Below are positions 45,340 to 58,569 of a DNA stretch of 64,000 nucleotides, in pieces. Position numbers and translations under genes: made by a program. The notes under the pieces were generated by a model. That model saw only the letters and a list, made by a program, of their open reading frames with translations. It made no database searches and was not told the origin of the DNA. This DNA comes from Argopecten irradians (Eukaryota > Mollusca > Bivalvia > Pectinida > Pectinidae), in the NCBI RefSeq assembly GCF_041381155.1, contig NC_091147.1:34614909-34678908 (forward strand), given 5' to 3'. Numbering within the stretch: the first letter of the stretch is position 1; the number at the start of each line of letters is the position of its first letter.

Positions 45340-45700
45340 TTTTAATGCAGATCCTTATTATCACTCCGCTTGAAAAATTACCTGACAACATCCCATTAGG
45401 AGTCATGTTTAAGTCGATTTCTGCTTCCAGAATCTTGGAAGGGAATTTCAGCGGACGAAACAGATGCCAGAATTATTTTCTTTTATGTAGTCATGTTGCT
45501 CAAAGAGCGCAACAAAGCTAATTGTTAACGTATACTGTACCGAAATGTAACTTTCAATTGATGTAGCAAGGTGTTGAAAATGCATTTGATCTGAAGTACA
45601 TGTGTTATAAAGATAACCAGGATGTGACTCCTTATGGGATGTTGTCAGATCCTCTATTTTAAACGGAGTGATTAGAAGGATCTGTATTTTAGTAAAATTG
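45340..45700. mobile_element. MITE-like inverted repeat (CTGACAACATCCCAT arms)
   Basis: GATCCTTATTATCACTCCG...CTGACAACATCCCATTAGGAGTCA (45351-45404) pairs with TGACTCCTTATGGGATGTTGTCAG...CGGAGTGATTAGAAGGATC (45627-45681). Confidence 0.7.
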
Positions 45701-46527
45701 CTTTGAATACACCTTAACGCAAACATAAAAAACTGATGTTATTGGACTATGTTTTCTCCATACATGTTGTTGTATAAATGTTAGATTTGCCGAAAATAAT
45801 AAAACACATACTTTGAGAAAATATTTATTGTCCAATATAGTATATCAAATATCAGCTGTCAACCAGTAAATTAAAATTACATATCAATACAATAATGGTA
45901 ATCAACTAACACGTAACATTATTAAAATACATCCTAATTATAGGTGATACCAACAACTACATTGAGCTAAAATAACACACAATTATTGAAATAAGTATCA
46001 TGCTATGATATGAAATTATATCTTTATATAAATGATATTGAAAATGTTATGAAAGGTACGACTGTTGCAAATAAATTTAAGTAGTTGAAACTAGCTTTGT
46101 TGATTAACTAGATAGTAAAATTAATTTAAACAAGAACTGTTAAAGTTAAAAATACTTAAGCTGCCTCACGCTATACAATAATGTGATGATGTTGTTTATT
46201 TACATCCCTAAGGAACGGACAACCATTCTGAAAATAACGCAGTCGGAAATTGTGACATAATATGCACTGTGACACTTTATTAAACCAACTAGAATTATAA
46301 TTCCATAATCAATTTTACAGAAATCTTCGCAACTAGTTATTTTTATAACTATCAACAAACCTAAACATAAAAAGCTACGAAATAAAATTATCAACAAAAA
46401 CTGAACATCTACCAAGCAATTTGGAATTCAATGGAAAACAAAAAAGCGAAATCTTATTCTACATAACAAAACTGACAACAAGAGAATATGATGAAACGTC
46501 CTTTTGAGGCAAAGTGTTCAATTTAGA
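45701..46527. other. AT-rich, presumed downstream flank of the Cys-rich gene
   Basis: No gene recognised. Confidence 0.4.
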
Positions 46528-46533
46528 TTTATT
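46528..46533 (-). promoter_or_regulatory. Polyadenylation signal AATAAA of the Cys-rich gene
   Basis: AATAAA on the minus strand 15 bases after the stop codon, implying a very short 3' UTR. Confidence 0.5.
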
Positions 46534-46548
46534 GTCTATTTTTGAATT

Positions 46549-46921
46549 TCACTTTCCTCGTCGAGTTATACCACAGCTCCTGGGACACACGTACAGTCGT
46601 TCCTGACACATGGCTGTGCATTCGTCAACAACGCTGTCTTCTCCATAGACATATTGGTAAGCCTCCGGGGCGTATAATCCACATTCGTTTTTGATACAGT
46701 TTCGGTATCGTTCATGGCATATCATTGTACAGGGAAATGAATGCGAGAATGAGAAGGCTTGTATAGTAGATGTGGCGGTACACACGACAAGGAGCACGCA
46801 TATTATGCTGTTCTGAAACAGAGAATAAATGATGCGTTAAGTATTACAATAGGTATCCGCCTTGTAAACAATCCGTAAAAAATATTAAAAACATTTTGTG
46901 TTCCTTAAGCTGTCTTACCAT
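46549..46921 (-). CDS. Small secreted cysteine-rich protein, 88 aa, two exons
   Basis: Exon 2 (46812-46549) follows a good acceptor (TATTCTCTGTTTCAG) and encodes NSIICVLLVVCTATSTIQAF, a signal-peptide-like run, then a mature part with eight Cys. It has no Met in the signal region. A proposed exon 1 ends with the start codon itself (46921-46919) directly at a donor (AAAATG/GTAAGA), which would give M + NSII in phase. The mature Cys spacing is C-x3-C-x6-C-x4-C-x20-C-x3-C-x6-C-x3-C, two similar halves (CTMICHERYRNC and CTAMCQERLYVC), suggesting a duplicated helical hairpin tied by four disulfides. I do not recognise the family. An alternative ATG-ending exon is at 59863-59861. Role unknown; secretion is inferred. 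Confidence 0.7.
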
Positions 46922-47215
46922 TTTATTCGTTTTTTCATTTGATTGTTATGTTTTAACTGAAAAAAACCGTTTAAAACGCTTTTACACGCCTTTCAAAGCA
47001 TTGAAAATATTTAAGACCGCACTTGCTTATAAGTATGTTTTAAAAGCTGTACCATTGTTGTTGTTAGTTTGGCCCTAGATAACAATGACTGTCGATGGGT
47101 TTGTTAAACAATGAAGGATATTTCCGGTATTTGAACCACCAATTTGCGCTCATTTATACCCACGCAAATGAATAATAATTTATATTTTTTGTCTTTGCGC
47201 TAAATTACAAATGAT

Positions 47216-47541
47216 AAAGGGACAATTCACTCAGGCTAATTCTTTTACATAACCAAGAAGCAAAATATGGCCTAAATGTATTGTTCTACATTTCTTATGA
47301 AACATACAACATAAAATATTGACAAATTCCGCGTCATTGTTTAGTATTTTAATTAATATTGTTGAAATATCAAATCGTTGATCAATAAGATTAAGCAGGT
47401 ACAATATGGACGCTGTACCCATACCCAACCATGGGCTTTTCAAGTATATCACAGTAAAACCGAATAATCTAATTTCCATTAGAACTGTTTTTCCGATATA
47501 TGTAAATTTTAATGTTCTCATAGACTGAATTGTCCCTTTAA
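47216..47541. mobile_element. MITE, TAAAGGGACAATTCA ends, 326 bp
   Basis: TAAAGGGACAATTCACTCAG at the left and CTATGAGAAC...-side TAGACTGAATTGTCCCTTTA at the right are inverted. The inside holds ATCACAGTAAAACC, also seen at 4312-4410. Confidence 0.78.
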
Positions 47542-48049
47542 TAGTATATACAATTCCTCACAAAAGATGATCATGACAATAAGACAAGCATTTTAAAGAA
47601 AACTTAACATTAGTAGTGTAGTAACAGTCACATAGGTTGGTATAGCTCATTTGGAGTGAAATGAAAAGCTCAGTTATCACGTTTTCAAGTTATTTGTGGT
47701 CTTTGAATAGAGTAGTGACTAACCCATAGTGCCGTTGTTGCTCATTTAGTGTAGTTGACTCAGTCATCAAGTTTTTACGTTATTTATAGTCTTTGATACA
47801 ACTTCACAGCTAAATTATCACAGTGGAAGACATTAGAATTCAATACCATCACACACGCAGCACAATATCAGTCATTCACCGACAGTTATTAATGTGCATG
47901 CATTGGCTATTGTTACGAGTCAACAAGTAATGATTGTAATGTAGGACCATCACAGATGTCCCCTAAACGAACTGTGCAGTAGAAATGACATATTACGCAA
48001 GATAATGTGTCGATTGCTGTCAGAGCAAATCTTTTCAAAGATGGCAGCT

Positions 48050-48812
48050 TAATCTTCCTGATATTCAGCTCAATTTGTGAGCTTTAAAATTTTGGGCAAT
48101 CCTACGCATCCATTTCGTTACGATGGTAAAAGAGCTTAGCAACAAAGCTATTCAATTTTCAGTTTATTCTGACATCTAAATTTCGACCAATCAGAGGCCT
48201 TTATTTCGTTACCATGGCAACTGAACTTTTCGAAAACGCTGCCAAGTTATTCGGCATACCCTTTACCTCCCGTGTACTAATTTTCGGCTTAATCGGACAA
48301 AATGTAAATTTCAACCAATCAGAGGCCTCCATTAGGTAACCATGACAACACAGCTTTTCAAACCTGTTGCCATGTCGATAAGCATACCTCACAGTCCCCG
48401 TGTACCAATTTTAAGCTCATTCTGACAATATCTAAATTTCTGACCAATCAGAGGCCTTTATTTCGTTACCATGGCAACTGAGTTTTTCGAAAATGCTGTA
48501 ATGTTTTTCGGTGTCCCAAATAACCACTATATACTAATTTTCATCGAAATCCAACTCCAAAATCTCAAAACCGGAAATGGGCTCTGGCGGCCATCTTGGA
48601 CTTCTGATTGGGAAAAAAACCCTTTATGCACAATCACACACCCTTATGAGTATGTATGTGAAGTTTCGTGATAATCGGTCCAATAGTTTCTGAGAAAAGC
48701 TGCGGAAACCAGCGCGGCGGAAGAAAGTGGAAGAAATAAGAATAAACATAATAATAATAAGAAGAAACGGAACAAAAACAATATGTCCCCCCAACTTCGT
48801 TCGGGGACATGA
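48050..48812 (+). repeat. Composite repeat: CCAATCAGAGGCCT units with a terminal hairpin
   Basis: Units with GACCAATCAGAGGCCT...GTTACCATGGCAACTGA recur near 48110, 48185, 48315 and 48440. Then comes GGCGGCCATCTTGGA, an AATAATAATAAGAA run, and ATGTCCCCCCAACTTCGTTCGGGGACAT-type hairpin at 48782-48812. The tail structure resembles the 3' end of a retroposed repeat. Confidence 0.7.
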
Positions 48813-49849
48813 TTTATCATTTTTATTTTGATTAAAATATATTTTCATACTTTTAAGTATATTTTAATATTTTTGCATTGAATTCTCATACTGACAGAAC
48901 ATAACTGATAATGTTGATATTGGAAAATAGCAAACATTAGGCGTAGAAGCAACATATAGGTACTGTACAGTGGCAATGTAAATAATTACTGATCATTTGG
49001 CTATATCGAATATTCCGCACAAGGAATAGCATTGTGATGTCATTATTTTATGAGCAAAACTCAGTAAAATACAGTATAGTGGTGATCGGTATTTTACTCA
49101 GAACTCTGAAAAGTATGACGTTACGCTTTCAAACACATGACGTTATAATAATTACCTTTGCGAAATCTATAGTTATTATTAAATTTGATAACGACCAATT
49201 ATATTCCACGTTAGTTTCCCTCGAGGTGTACCTTTAATTGTCATATAAATTTTCATGACTTAAATTACTGCACTGTCATCATGAGTGATCTGTGAGCTAG
49301 GGCCAACAATTAAATCTCCTGTGGATTCTTCATCAAAATTACATGGCTTGTCGGTGTACACAGTCGAGACTATTTACGGATTAAATTCTGTTGACACAAA
49401 ATTAAAATGCACAATTTGGCAGCTCGAGTCTCTTAAGTCATTAAATGGTACTTTTATGGTTGCTCTTGATGACTACAAAATTTTACGAGTATGAATTAAT
49501 TGTTTGCTTTATTTATATAACACGAACTACCTCTTATGCCTTCTTCAGTATCCTTAAATTAAAGATGTCTTCATTGCAACTCGATACTTTTAAGACCGCA
49601 AATCAAATAGTCCTGTTCCTATTGCTGTACATGACGATATATTTATATAACTGCATTATCAAGGTGTTTTTTTTTCAATTCAGTTTACACGCGTTATTGC
49701 TTTTGTAAAAGTAAAGATACACCCAGTCATACATTATTCCAAACATATAAATCCAGGAAAAGGGGCTCAAAGTAATTTGAATGAAACTTCACAAAAGTAG
49801 GAGAATAAGCATTGTATTTTATCAATAAGATATAGTAGGTAATTTAAAC
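48813..49849. other. No gene or repeat recognised
   Basis: Several open frames of 66-87 codons, none with domain, signal or splice support. Confidence 0.4.
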
Positions 49850-50110
49850 GGGTAAAAATTTTCGCGATTTGATCTAAAAACAAAATTATTAAATATAAGC
49901 AACTTTAAATTTTCGTGGTCTGGTTTTAAGGGTATGTAGGATTTAACCAAGATTATTGAATGTAAACAGTTTTCAATTTTCTTGATCTGGCTTTATATGA
50001 TCCAACCATTTCTTAACATTTCGCGAATAAAATGTTCCCGATCATAGCAATATCCTGCGAAATCGCGCAAATATTATCCCCGCGAAGTATATCAAGTTAT
50101 ATGGTAGTAC
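49850..50110 (+). repeat. Dispersed TTTTCGCG-rich repeat
   Basis: GGGTAAAAATTTTCGCGATTTGATC, GCGAATAAAATGTTCCCG and CCCCGCGAAGTAT; resembles 42235-42720. Confidence 0.45.
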
Positions 50111-50326
50111 TAGCACTGTAGTTCAAGTAGTACAGTAGCGATGCTTTGACTCAGGTCTGGTATCGGCAACACAAACAAACCAATACTTTGACCAAAGACA
50201 ATTGATCTGACGATGGAAAATGACTGTGTAGTTAGTAAGTGCCATGCAATAGCTACAGTGGTTATATAATCAGTGTGTACTGTAACTTTATACTTCTACA
50301 AATTAGTTTGGTTATGTCTTAATCTT

Positions 50327-50416
50327 TTCTTTCTGTTTTCCTACTTCTTACTTTCGCTATATCTTTTGTTTTCTTTCTGTTTTCCTACTTCTTACTTTCG
50401 CTATATCTTTTGTTTT
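50327..50416 (+). repeat. Perfect 44-bp tandem duplication
   Basis: TTCTTTCTGTTTTCCTACTT...CGCTATATCTTTTGTT occurs twice with a 44-base period. The flanking sequence is pyrimidine-rich, ending in CTCTCTCTCT. Confidence 0.9.
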
Positions 50417-51974
50417 CTACCTCTCTCTCTATATTTTTTGATTACAATATAATATTTCATGTGTATGTCTTTTTCACTAATTTTGTTATATAATAGTTGT
50501 GGAGAGGGCTTTTATAAGTTGTCATAACTTGTGCCCAATCCGTTTGTTATAAGCAATGAAATATGTTTAAATCAAACCAAAGTCCTCGATTTTCTATTGC
50601 ATGGAATAGTACATGGATAAATGGAGAAAATCTGTAGAATAGAGATATTTGGCAAATGTAATACATTCATATTTGTTTATGTAGGATTATTTAGGGAATC
50701 TAGGTGAACACGTAAAAACAGTGGTCGCAACATATTTCATTGTACCGTGCTGCAAATACATGCATTCAAAGTTGCCATACCATTGCCATGTGATGTACAA
50801 AACGGAAGACTTTTTGTATAAAACCGTATCTAAATGGTTTCAATTGCGTTGACCCCCATTGAAAACGATTCAAATTACTACCATCTTTCTGCATGAGAAT
50901 ATATGGATCAGATTGTTGTAAATGAACATTCACAACATGTGAAGAATGAAACCACCAAAAATGTAGAATTGTCCAGTTTAACAATGATAATGCCATCAAC
51001 AATATATTTTTGCTCGTCTATTCAGTGTGCTCGTTATGAAGACAAAGGGTTATGATATATACTTACTGTATATGTATACCAATTATGGGGAGATGTCTCG
51101 CTATTTCTTAAAACATACTTTCTCACGAGAAAAGATGATTTGACATAACAATACAATTTAATACCATAATACCTTAATGGAAACAAAATGGAAATAGCAA
51201 TATTTTCCATTTATTGTCATAAAACTTCCATCCTTTATAGCAGAGCGAGTCCGCGTAGAGTTTACATTATATTCCGCAGCAACCATTTTGTCGCCTCAAA
51301 GGAGACATTATATTCAAAGTGATACCAATATAAAATATATATATAGTTGCTTAATTGTCTTATGTTCTGCCATAGGTATAGCTATAGTATACAAAACAGA
51401 GATAATTTTGTAATCGGCAATATAAATTAGAAAGGGTCACATGGGAATATCTAATTTACGGCTTTATCTATAAACTGCGTCACCGTCTTAAGTAATAATT
51501 GGTTTCTGTAGGAAAAACAAAGTAATTTAAGAGATCATTAAAACACAGGAAGATGATTTGTTTTGTTTTGTCGGATAATGATTTCACGTGGAATTGACAA
51601 GAACAAATCTTCATTTAGGTTAAATTTTCACTTAAACCTAAAGGCGAATTTCAGGTCAAATTGACGTTTTTGCTCTTTTCACATTAATACTTCTGCTTCA
51701 TCTTACAATTATGTCTCGATATGTGTTTATTACGCGCTAGAAGATTGCGTTACGCTAGTGTTACGCTGCTGCTCCGAGTTTAACGTTTGTACTACGTTAC
51801 TTTCATGATCATATCATGATTGTCGACATTTTCTTTGAATACGAAAAGTTTATGTCCTACAGATATGTTTTGACTTATGGCCAATATTATGATATTGTTT
51901 CTCCCCCATAACGCTGGAAATCTTATTCATCATAAGAATAGACTTGCTTGCTTCGGTAGAGCAATATTCAAGGG
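50417..51974. other. No gene or clear repeat recognised
   Basis: The 78-codon minus frame at 50766-51002 has no recognisable features. Confidence 0.4.
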
Positions 51975-52135
51975 GTTACTATTACTGTCGTTATCTATAC
52001 CCCTGAAATATTTCATAGCAAAACTGAAGGCATTCAAAGAGACAAAAACTGACCAATTACCCACCACAGAGACTTCTTTTAAAGTTTGAAGATTACAAAA
52101 AACAGCGACGCCCATCTTCAAATCCGTATGCTATA
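51975..52135 (+). repeat. Half copy of the CTCGATACTCC palindromic MITE
   Basis: TATACCCCTGAAATATTTCATAGCAAAACTGAAGGC, AAAACTGACCAATTACC, GAGACTTCTTTTAAAG, GATTACAAAAAACAGCGACGCCC. It shows the undisturbed order of the site where the ISL2EU-type element inserted elsewhere. Confidence 0.7.
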
Positions 52136-52945
52136 AACGTGGGCATTTCTGCGAGTTATTAATTTCGCGATTCGCACACATAAAACTTTCACGGTTTTGT
52201 TATTGAAATTAGTCTACCACGACTTGGACCGAGCACAAAAACTGTCGTTTTCTATACAAAATCATGTTACAGCATTAGACAGAGAGACGTTTGAAACCGA
52301 TACTTTATTGGATTGGAAGGCAAAATGAGGTAAAAACAGCATATCACCATCTTCAAAATGACACTTATAAAAATCTATGCTATCTTGATGCAGCTTGTTT
52401 TTTTCATTGAAATTACGTTACGCAACTATTTTCTTGGTAAAATATAGGTCGTAAAAACACACTGGCTCTTTTTTCTTGGTTGCACTTTAAGCTAAGATTT
52501 CATTTCATTCTAAAAATGTCTGGTCATAATTATATCTCTGACGTATTGTCTCGTGATATTGTCTTACATGTAACAACGAGACAAAGACAACGGTATTTGT
52601 TGAGCATTTGTTTCAACAATAAAATCAAATCCCTAGTTTTGCATCTCGTTTATACTTCTTTGAATTCGAATTAACTTTTGATACGAAGTAATTGCATGGT
52701 CCCGTCAGCAAATATTTGCACTGCAACAATTTTTTTCCAGACTTGAGTACTGAAAGTGCATGATGTAGTCTAGATTAGAATTGAAACTTAGGGCCAAACA
52801 GGGTAGCGACTGATAGAACATCAAGGTAAATCAACAAGTATACAAATAATTGTCAATAACCGAAAATCTGTAGACATTGTTGCCGACTTCATGAGTTTAG
52901 CTTAGTAACTACGTTGATTCGGGGTGCAATTAGCTAAGACTTCAA
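52136..52945. other. No gene recognised
   Basis: AT-rich; nothing supported. Confidence 0.4.
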
Positions 52946-53305
52946 TTAAAGTTTTCCCACCGCCGACAGAGCATAACTTATACTCATCATTTGAAAAATA
53001 ATTGGTGTTTAATCGTGTATATGTATGTCTAATTAACACAAGAAATAATGACCATTAATTTTGCTGTTGGTGCATGCGCAATCAGTACTTCCTTCTATAT
53101 TATATATAGCGCCACGGAAATTTTCGGAATGCAATTAATTATTTTTTATATTTATAACTTGAAGTAAAATTGGAACCTCAAACTGTTCAATAGAGGTAAT
53201 GGTGTAAAGAAAGTAACTTTTGTAACTGAAGAAAAATACTAAATCGTCTGGTCCTGCTTTTGATAGTGAAAAAATACCCTTTGTCAGCGCTGAAGCATCT
53301 TTAAA
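52946..53305 (+). mobile_element. MITE, AAGATGCTCCACC family, full copy
   Basis: TTAAAGTTTTCCCACCGCCGACAGAGC start and TTTGTCAGCGCTGAAGCATCTTTAA end; GGTGCATGCGCAATCAGTAC body. Confidence 0.82.
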
Positions 53306-53699
53306 TTATAGTTTCAAAAACTATATAGCGAATTTTGAATACCATGAATAATTTCTTGTGGTCCCATGAGAATAATTATAGTAAAGTTTCACTGTACATT
53401 GCCTTTTTATTGTCTCATTTCGAACAGAAAATATATCTATGAGTGGTATATACATTTAAACAGGCAATATTTCTTCACATGAATTCCTCGTAAAATTTTC
53501 ATATGAAATTCATTGTTTTGCCCCGGTTCACGTGAAATTCCCGTGAAATTCGCGTGAAGAAATATTGCCTGTGTATCATCAATCTAATGGAAGGGAATTG
53601 GTTACTGCAGTCGCAGGCATGACTCAGTAATACCATATAACCAGTTATTTTACGTAGGTTAATATTTTTGCAATTTAAAGAAAATGAGTAGAACATTAA

Positions 53700-53915
53700 A
53701 TTTAGCGGTATTATTTATTAGCAATCTGGCTTTCAGGGTTTGAAGGAGTGAACCATTCTCAATATTTTGAAAATCAACCAGCAATATCCCACGAAATCGC
53801 GAAACAACAATCCCCTTCGAGATCTGGCTTTCAGGGTTTGTAGGAGAAAACCATTCTCAATATTTTGAAAATTAATAAGCATTTTTTCGCGAAATTGCAA
53901 AATTATAATACACAA
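53700..53915 (+). repeat. Two-copy tandem repeat, about 98-bp unit
   Basis: ATCTGGCTTTCAGGGTTTG(A/T)AGGAG...CCATTCTCAATATTTTGAAAAT appears at 53724 and 53821, followed by CGCGAAA motifs. Confidence 0.82.
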
Positions 53916-54474
53916 GAAAATAACCAGTAATACAATATTAATTGGGTATTATTGATAGGATTCCCTGGGATAAAATCATACGTTCAAGATACTGTGAACC
54001 AAATTTATTTTGATGGCGTTTTAATTTCGCGTTTTTTTACCTGAATTCTTCTTTTAATTTTTGGACCCAGTTGGTCAATATGTGATGAGACTAATCACAG
54101 TTTAACAACAATTTTCACATCCAAAAAATAATATTTTAAGCTACCTTTACAGTGTTTTACTAATTTCTAAAATATTCCATTCTTTATCTACTCCCCTAAA
54201 ATGAAATCATATGTTTTGCAGCAAACAAGAAATGAAAAATTAACTAATCATGTAATTAAGCTGATGTTTAAGTAAACTGGCCCCAGAGTGTTGTGAGACT
54301 CGATGTGGTCAGGATTTTGGAAACTTATACTGTTCATAGTAAGAACTCAACTAAATAGCTACCCTTGTGGCTTGTTGTCTCATGTTTTGCTGGGTTTTTT
54401 TTTCATTTTTGGATTGAAGAGGTCAAAGCTGACAAGCTTAATCAAATGAAAAATGGCGTGTGTGTTTTTTTGGT

Positions 54475-54680
54475 CGGGACTTCCGGCTTTTCGTCAACCA
54501 GAAAATGTCACTTAATGACTATCATGCTTAAAAATTCCGGCTTTTCGTCAACCAGAAAATGTCACTTAATGACTATCATGCTTATTCCCAGTGAAAAATG
54601 TGTTTTTTTGGTCGGGACTTCCGACTTTTCGTCAACCAGAAAATGTCACTTAATGACAATCATGCTTATTCCCAGAGAAA
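54475..54680 (+). repeat. Three-copy tandem repeat, 54-bp unit
   Basis: TTCCGGCTTTTCGTCAACCAGAAAATGTCACTTAATGACTATCATGCTTA at 54481 and 54535, and again (TTCCGACTTT...) at 54619 after a 30-bp spacer that itself repeats (GTTTTTTTGGTCGGGACTTC). The 135-codon frame over it is repeat-driven. Confidence 0.88.
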
Positions 54681-54785
54681 AGAACCACCACCCTTCGATT
54701 GCTATCTGGTATCTACTCAACGTGAGTTTCGAACTTGCGTCAAATCCAATAATGTTTCGCTACGTCCATTAATAACATTTTGAAA

Positions 54786-55360
54786 TACATCAAAACTACC
54801 AAATGTGATATCATACTTAAGTATATATTTGTCATAAAAACAAGACCTAAATCCTCAGACCTGTAAGACCCCATTGCATTTGTTTTACTGACATTTGATC
54901 TCATTATACGATTTCGTCTGGGCATGCAATTTTTGTTATAAGTTGTATTTCTCATTTTGGAAATGTTAAAATTTGATTTCAGTTTTCAATAAACAAATCA
55001 ATATCATATCTCCAATACCTGACGACATAAGTTTATATAGACATCTTGCGCCAAGGTCAATATGATGTTTCATTGTGGCCCCAAATAACATTACACAATA
55101 CTGCAAAAAAGTACCAAAACTAATGTCATACGTTAAGTATATATTTGCAATAAAATGCCAAGGCCTACAAGAAGTCATTGCATTAGTTTACTGACTTCAT
55201 CCTTTAATCCCATTACAAGATTTCGTCTGTGCGGCATGGTATTTTTGTTTTAAGTCGCATGTGCCCATTTGGAAATGTTGAAATCTAATTTCAGTTTTCT
55301 GGAAACAAAATCAATATCATATCTCCGATATCTGGCGACATAAGTCTACATAGAGAGACA
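54786..55360 (+). repeat. Two-copy tandem duplication, about 325-bp unit, diverged
   Basis: Both copies carry TTAAGTATATATTTG(T/C)..., GATTTCGTCTG, TTTGGAAATGTT, CAATATCATATCTCC and GACATAAGT in the same order. Confidence 0.8.
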
Positions 55361-57699
55361 ATAGTGCTTCACTAGATATACATCAAACGAAAATCGCATT
55401 TCATAATCTTAAAACGACATCCGATACCATTTCACTATACTGTAGGGACAAAATTATTTTCCACCATGCATTTTTCGATCATGGAGTTTTCAATAATATA
55501 ATTATTTAACAAATACGAGGACTGGTTTGCTAAAGGAGATCGATAAAATGATTGACCAGGCTGAAACATATTGATGTCATGTCGCTTTCATCGATATCAA
55601 AGTTATCTCTTGTATCATATCATTTAAAGGAACTGTTTATTTGGAATGATAACAACTATGCTTCATTTAATTGCAATCAAATGTCATTGTTATTAGGGGA
55701 ACTATAATTTGTCTTTCAAATCGTGATGTTACATTGCTGTTGGTATTGTCAAATGAAATGACATAAATGTAACCCTTATCAATACTAGCCGCAATATACC
55801 TCTCCTTAGAGAGAATTTTACATTTTAAGTAATTAAAGCTTTTGCCGATTATTGCAAATATACTAGCCTTGCTAGTGTCAATTTTTGAAACATTTAGTCA
55901 GAACTTTTGGTTAAACCCTAACCATCGACAATGTCACTGGTCCCGTTTTCAGTGAAAGATATTTGACATTATTTTGGTATCATAGCTATTTGACGAAGCA
56001 GCAGAAAAACGCCCAAGCAGTGATAACTACACGCGAGGTTAATAGTGCATCCACGATCATTTTCCGGTTGTTATATTAAGATGGGGTTGTAATGACACGG
56101 ATGTAAGCTTAGGGGTCTTAGTGTAGTTGGAAAAGTGGAAACCTGAGAAAAAACCCACGTGATCAAAACTGATTGGTTGAATGCTCAGTAGCGGACAAAC
56201 CTTACGATAATATTGCACAGCAAGACGCCATTTTAATGGTATTTGGAATCAGTGTTCTATTATTGATTTCTCGTACAACAGCGAGGAACGTGTTTAAATC
56301 ATTCTATGTTTAGATGAAAGATTTCTTAATAAAACAAGTGTATACCCACATATGTACTAAAACAATTGATGATATAGTCCAAAAATATTTTATATGAAGT
56401 TTTTTTTTTTTTTTTTTTTTGTTTCTCATGGCGATATCTGGACAATTTAATTTTGAGTGTTTTGTCATTGAATGTGACTTAATTGAAAACCATAATAAAA
56501 TTTCAAGAACATTATCGTGCATACTAAATGTTTTATAGAACAATACTATATATTCTCTACTTATCATCAACAATCGATAACAAGCATCTTAGAGTCCAGA
56601 TTCATATCTTTTCTATTACTTTTGAAAAACGTTATTTCGATAAAATTTTGTTCTGATTATAAGTTTTTACAATGCACCATGGTAATTACCACTTAAGCGT
56701 GACATCAGGTCCTACCAGGACATCGTGTCTCTCTAAGAACGTCATGTTCAAAAATCATGTCTCACACATGCGGGGACGCTCATACTTTAAGCCAGAATTG
56801 TAGATCGTGTAATGGAACTCGAGATTTTCCGATAAACAAAAGAAATGTATGGCAGACGACATTTCTGCCTGCCTGTTGCCAAGTAAATTAGTCATATTTT
56901 ATAATAAGATACAGAGATAACACAAATACACGCGATGTAATGTAGACATGATGTAACATATAACAGGAAGTTGATTACCAACTGATTTCTCAATAACCGT
57001 AACGACACGCACCATGATAGACATGCTATAACTACCAATGTAGGTTACACACCAGGTTTGTTATATCTTCAAAACATGAAATGTAGTATCAAATTAATCC
57101 TTATAATTCAATTCACTTAAATAATCTCTTCCAATATTCAAAATTCATTTTGGGGCTCTTTTGTCTATGAAGTCATTAGGTCGTTATCTCAGTCAATCAG
57201 AAGCGACATTACAAACGTCGGTGTCATGTCTTTCCTTAATGGATTGATGAACTAAATACTCAAGCCAATGAAAATGCTATTTACAAGCAAAATTTAATAT
57301 ATATATTACACTTATGTGAGTTACATTTCCTGTTGTCGAACAATTATTGTGTAATCTATTCTAAAAGTAAAACTTTCATTAACCTGAACGGAATGGCTAA
57401 CAAATTGTTCTATCCGATAATGTATTGCAGGTGTAATTAGTACAAAGTGCTAACTCATTAGGAGAAGTTAATTATCGATTTGTACGTATGTAGTGCATGG
57501 TGGTGGTCGATATTTACATGAAGATTACATCCTACCCTTGGCGTCTATTGTCGATTTCAAGCACCATATGTCACATTTACCGTTTAATTTCCTGCTTTGC
57601 ACACGTCTCTAATACAATTGATTACAATACCAATTTTGTAATTACTATCTTAGACAAAGACACGTAAAATGTAAGGTTACTCGACTAGTGAACAGTGGA
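55361..57699. other. No gene recognised; T21 tract at 56400-56420
   Basis: The homopolymer is the only distinct feature. Several short frames lack any support. Confidence 0.4.
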
Positions 57700-58050
57700 C
57701 ATTGGCCATGTAACAATATCACTACATGAAATATTTAAGTCTACTTATTTTACGTTAAGATCTTTAGTTTAATCTTCATTTAGAGAAAAATTGCTACTAC
57801 AAAGAGAGACATATTTCTTTCAACATGATCGCGGTATTTCTTGCAGTGCATATTATCAAATCGGTAAAATGAGATGGCTGTCCAACAATATAATTACATG
57901 AAATCGTTTAAGTCTAGTTATTTTATGTTAAGAGCTATACTTCGGTCTTCATTTAGGGGAACAATTGCTACTACAAAGAGAGACAGATTTCTTTCGACAT
58001 GATCGCGGTATTTAGGGCAATTAATATTATCGAGTTGGCGAAATACCATA
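57700..58050 (+). repeat. Two-copy tandem duplication, 176-bp unit
   Basis: ATTACATGAAAT..TTTAAGTCTA(C/G)TTATTTTA(C/T)GTTAAGA, TTGCTACTACAAAGAGAGACA and ACATGATCGCGGTATTT occur in both units. Confidence 0.88.
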
Positions 58051-58569
58051 AAAAGTTTTAAATATGTCTTATATAGCAATATAACAATCTAAATTACCTC
58101 CAGAGACTAGAGTCTCTAAACTCTACAAAGGTTAACAAAGTGCACGTGGATTACATTGACAATCGACAATAAGTCTAAACGTGAACACATCACTAATTAG
58201 TAGACATTGTTGATACTATTATCAATGTTGATCTGATCTAAATCCCTTAAATCATTAAATATTAACCATTTCATTAACGATCCACTTGCATTAAGCACAA
58301 ATTGTGTTCAAAATTCGCAATTACTGATATCTAATAAGCAAAACGTTATGCATGAGTGATTGAGCTGATGGAATTTAATCATGGGAGTAATAATAGATTG
58401 TTTTATTGATTGACACGAGGTAAAGGACCACAAATCTAATATTTTACTATAAGAGACTAACAGTTATCATTGCAAGATTATTGTGTCGATCAAAATTTTC
58501 CACTTTTTTTCAAAATCTAAATCTACTACACTAAATATGAACATTTTGTTAGTAAGCAGGAACATTGTC

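Noticed and set aside
54365..54772. 135-codon plus frame with repeated SGFSSTRKCHLMTIML
   Set aside because: It arises from the 54-bp tandem repeat; there is no supporting signal outside the repeat.
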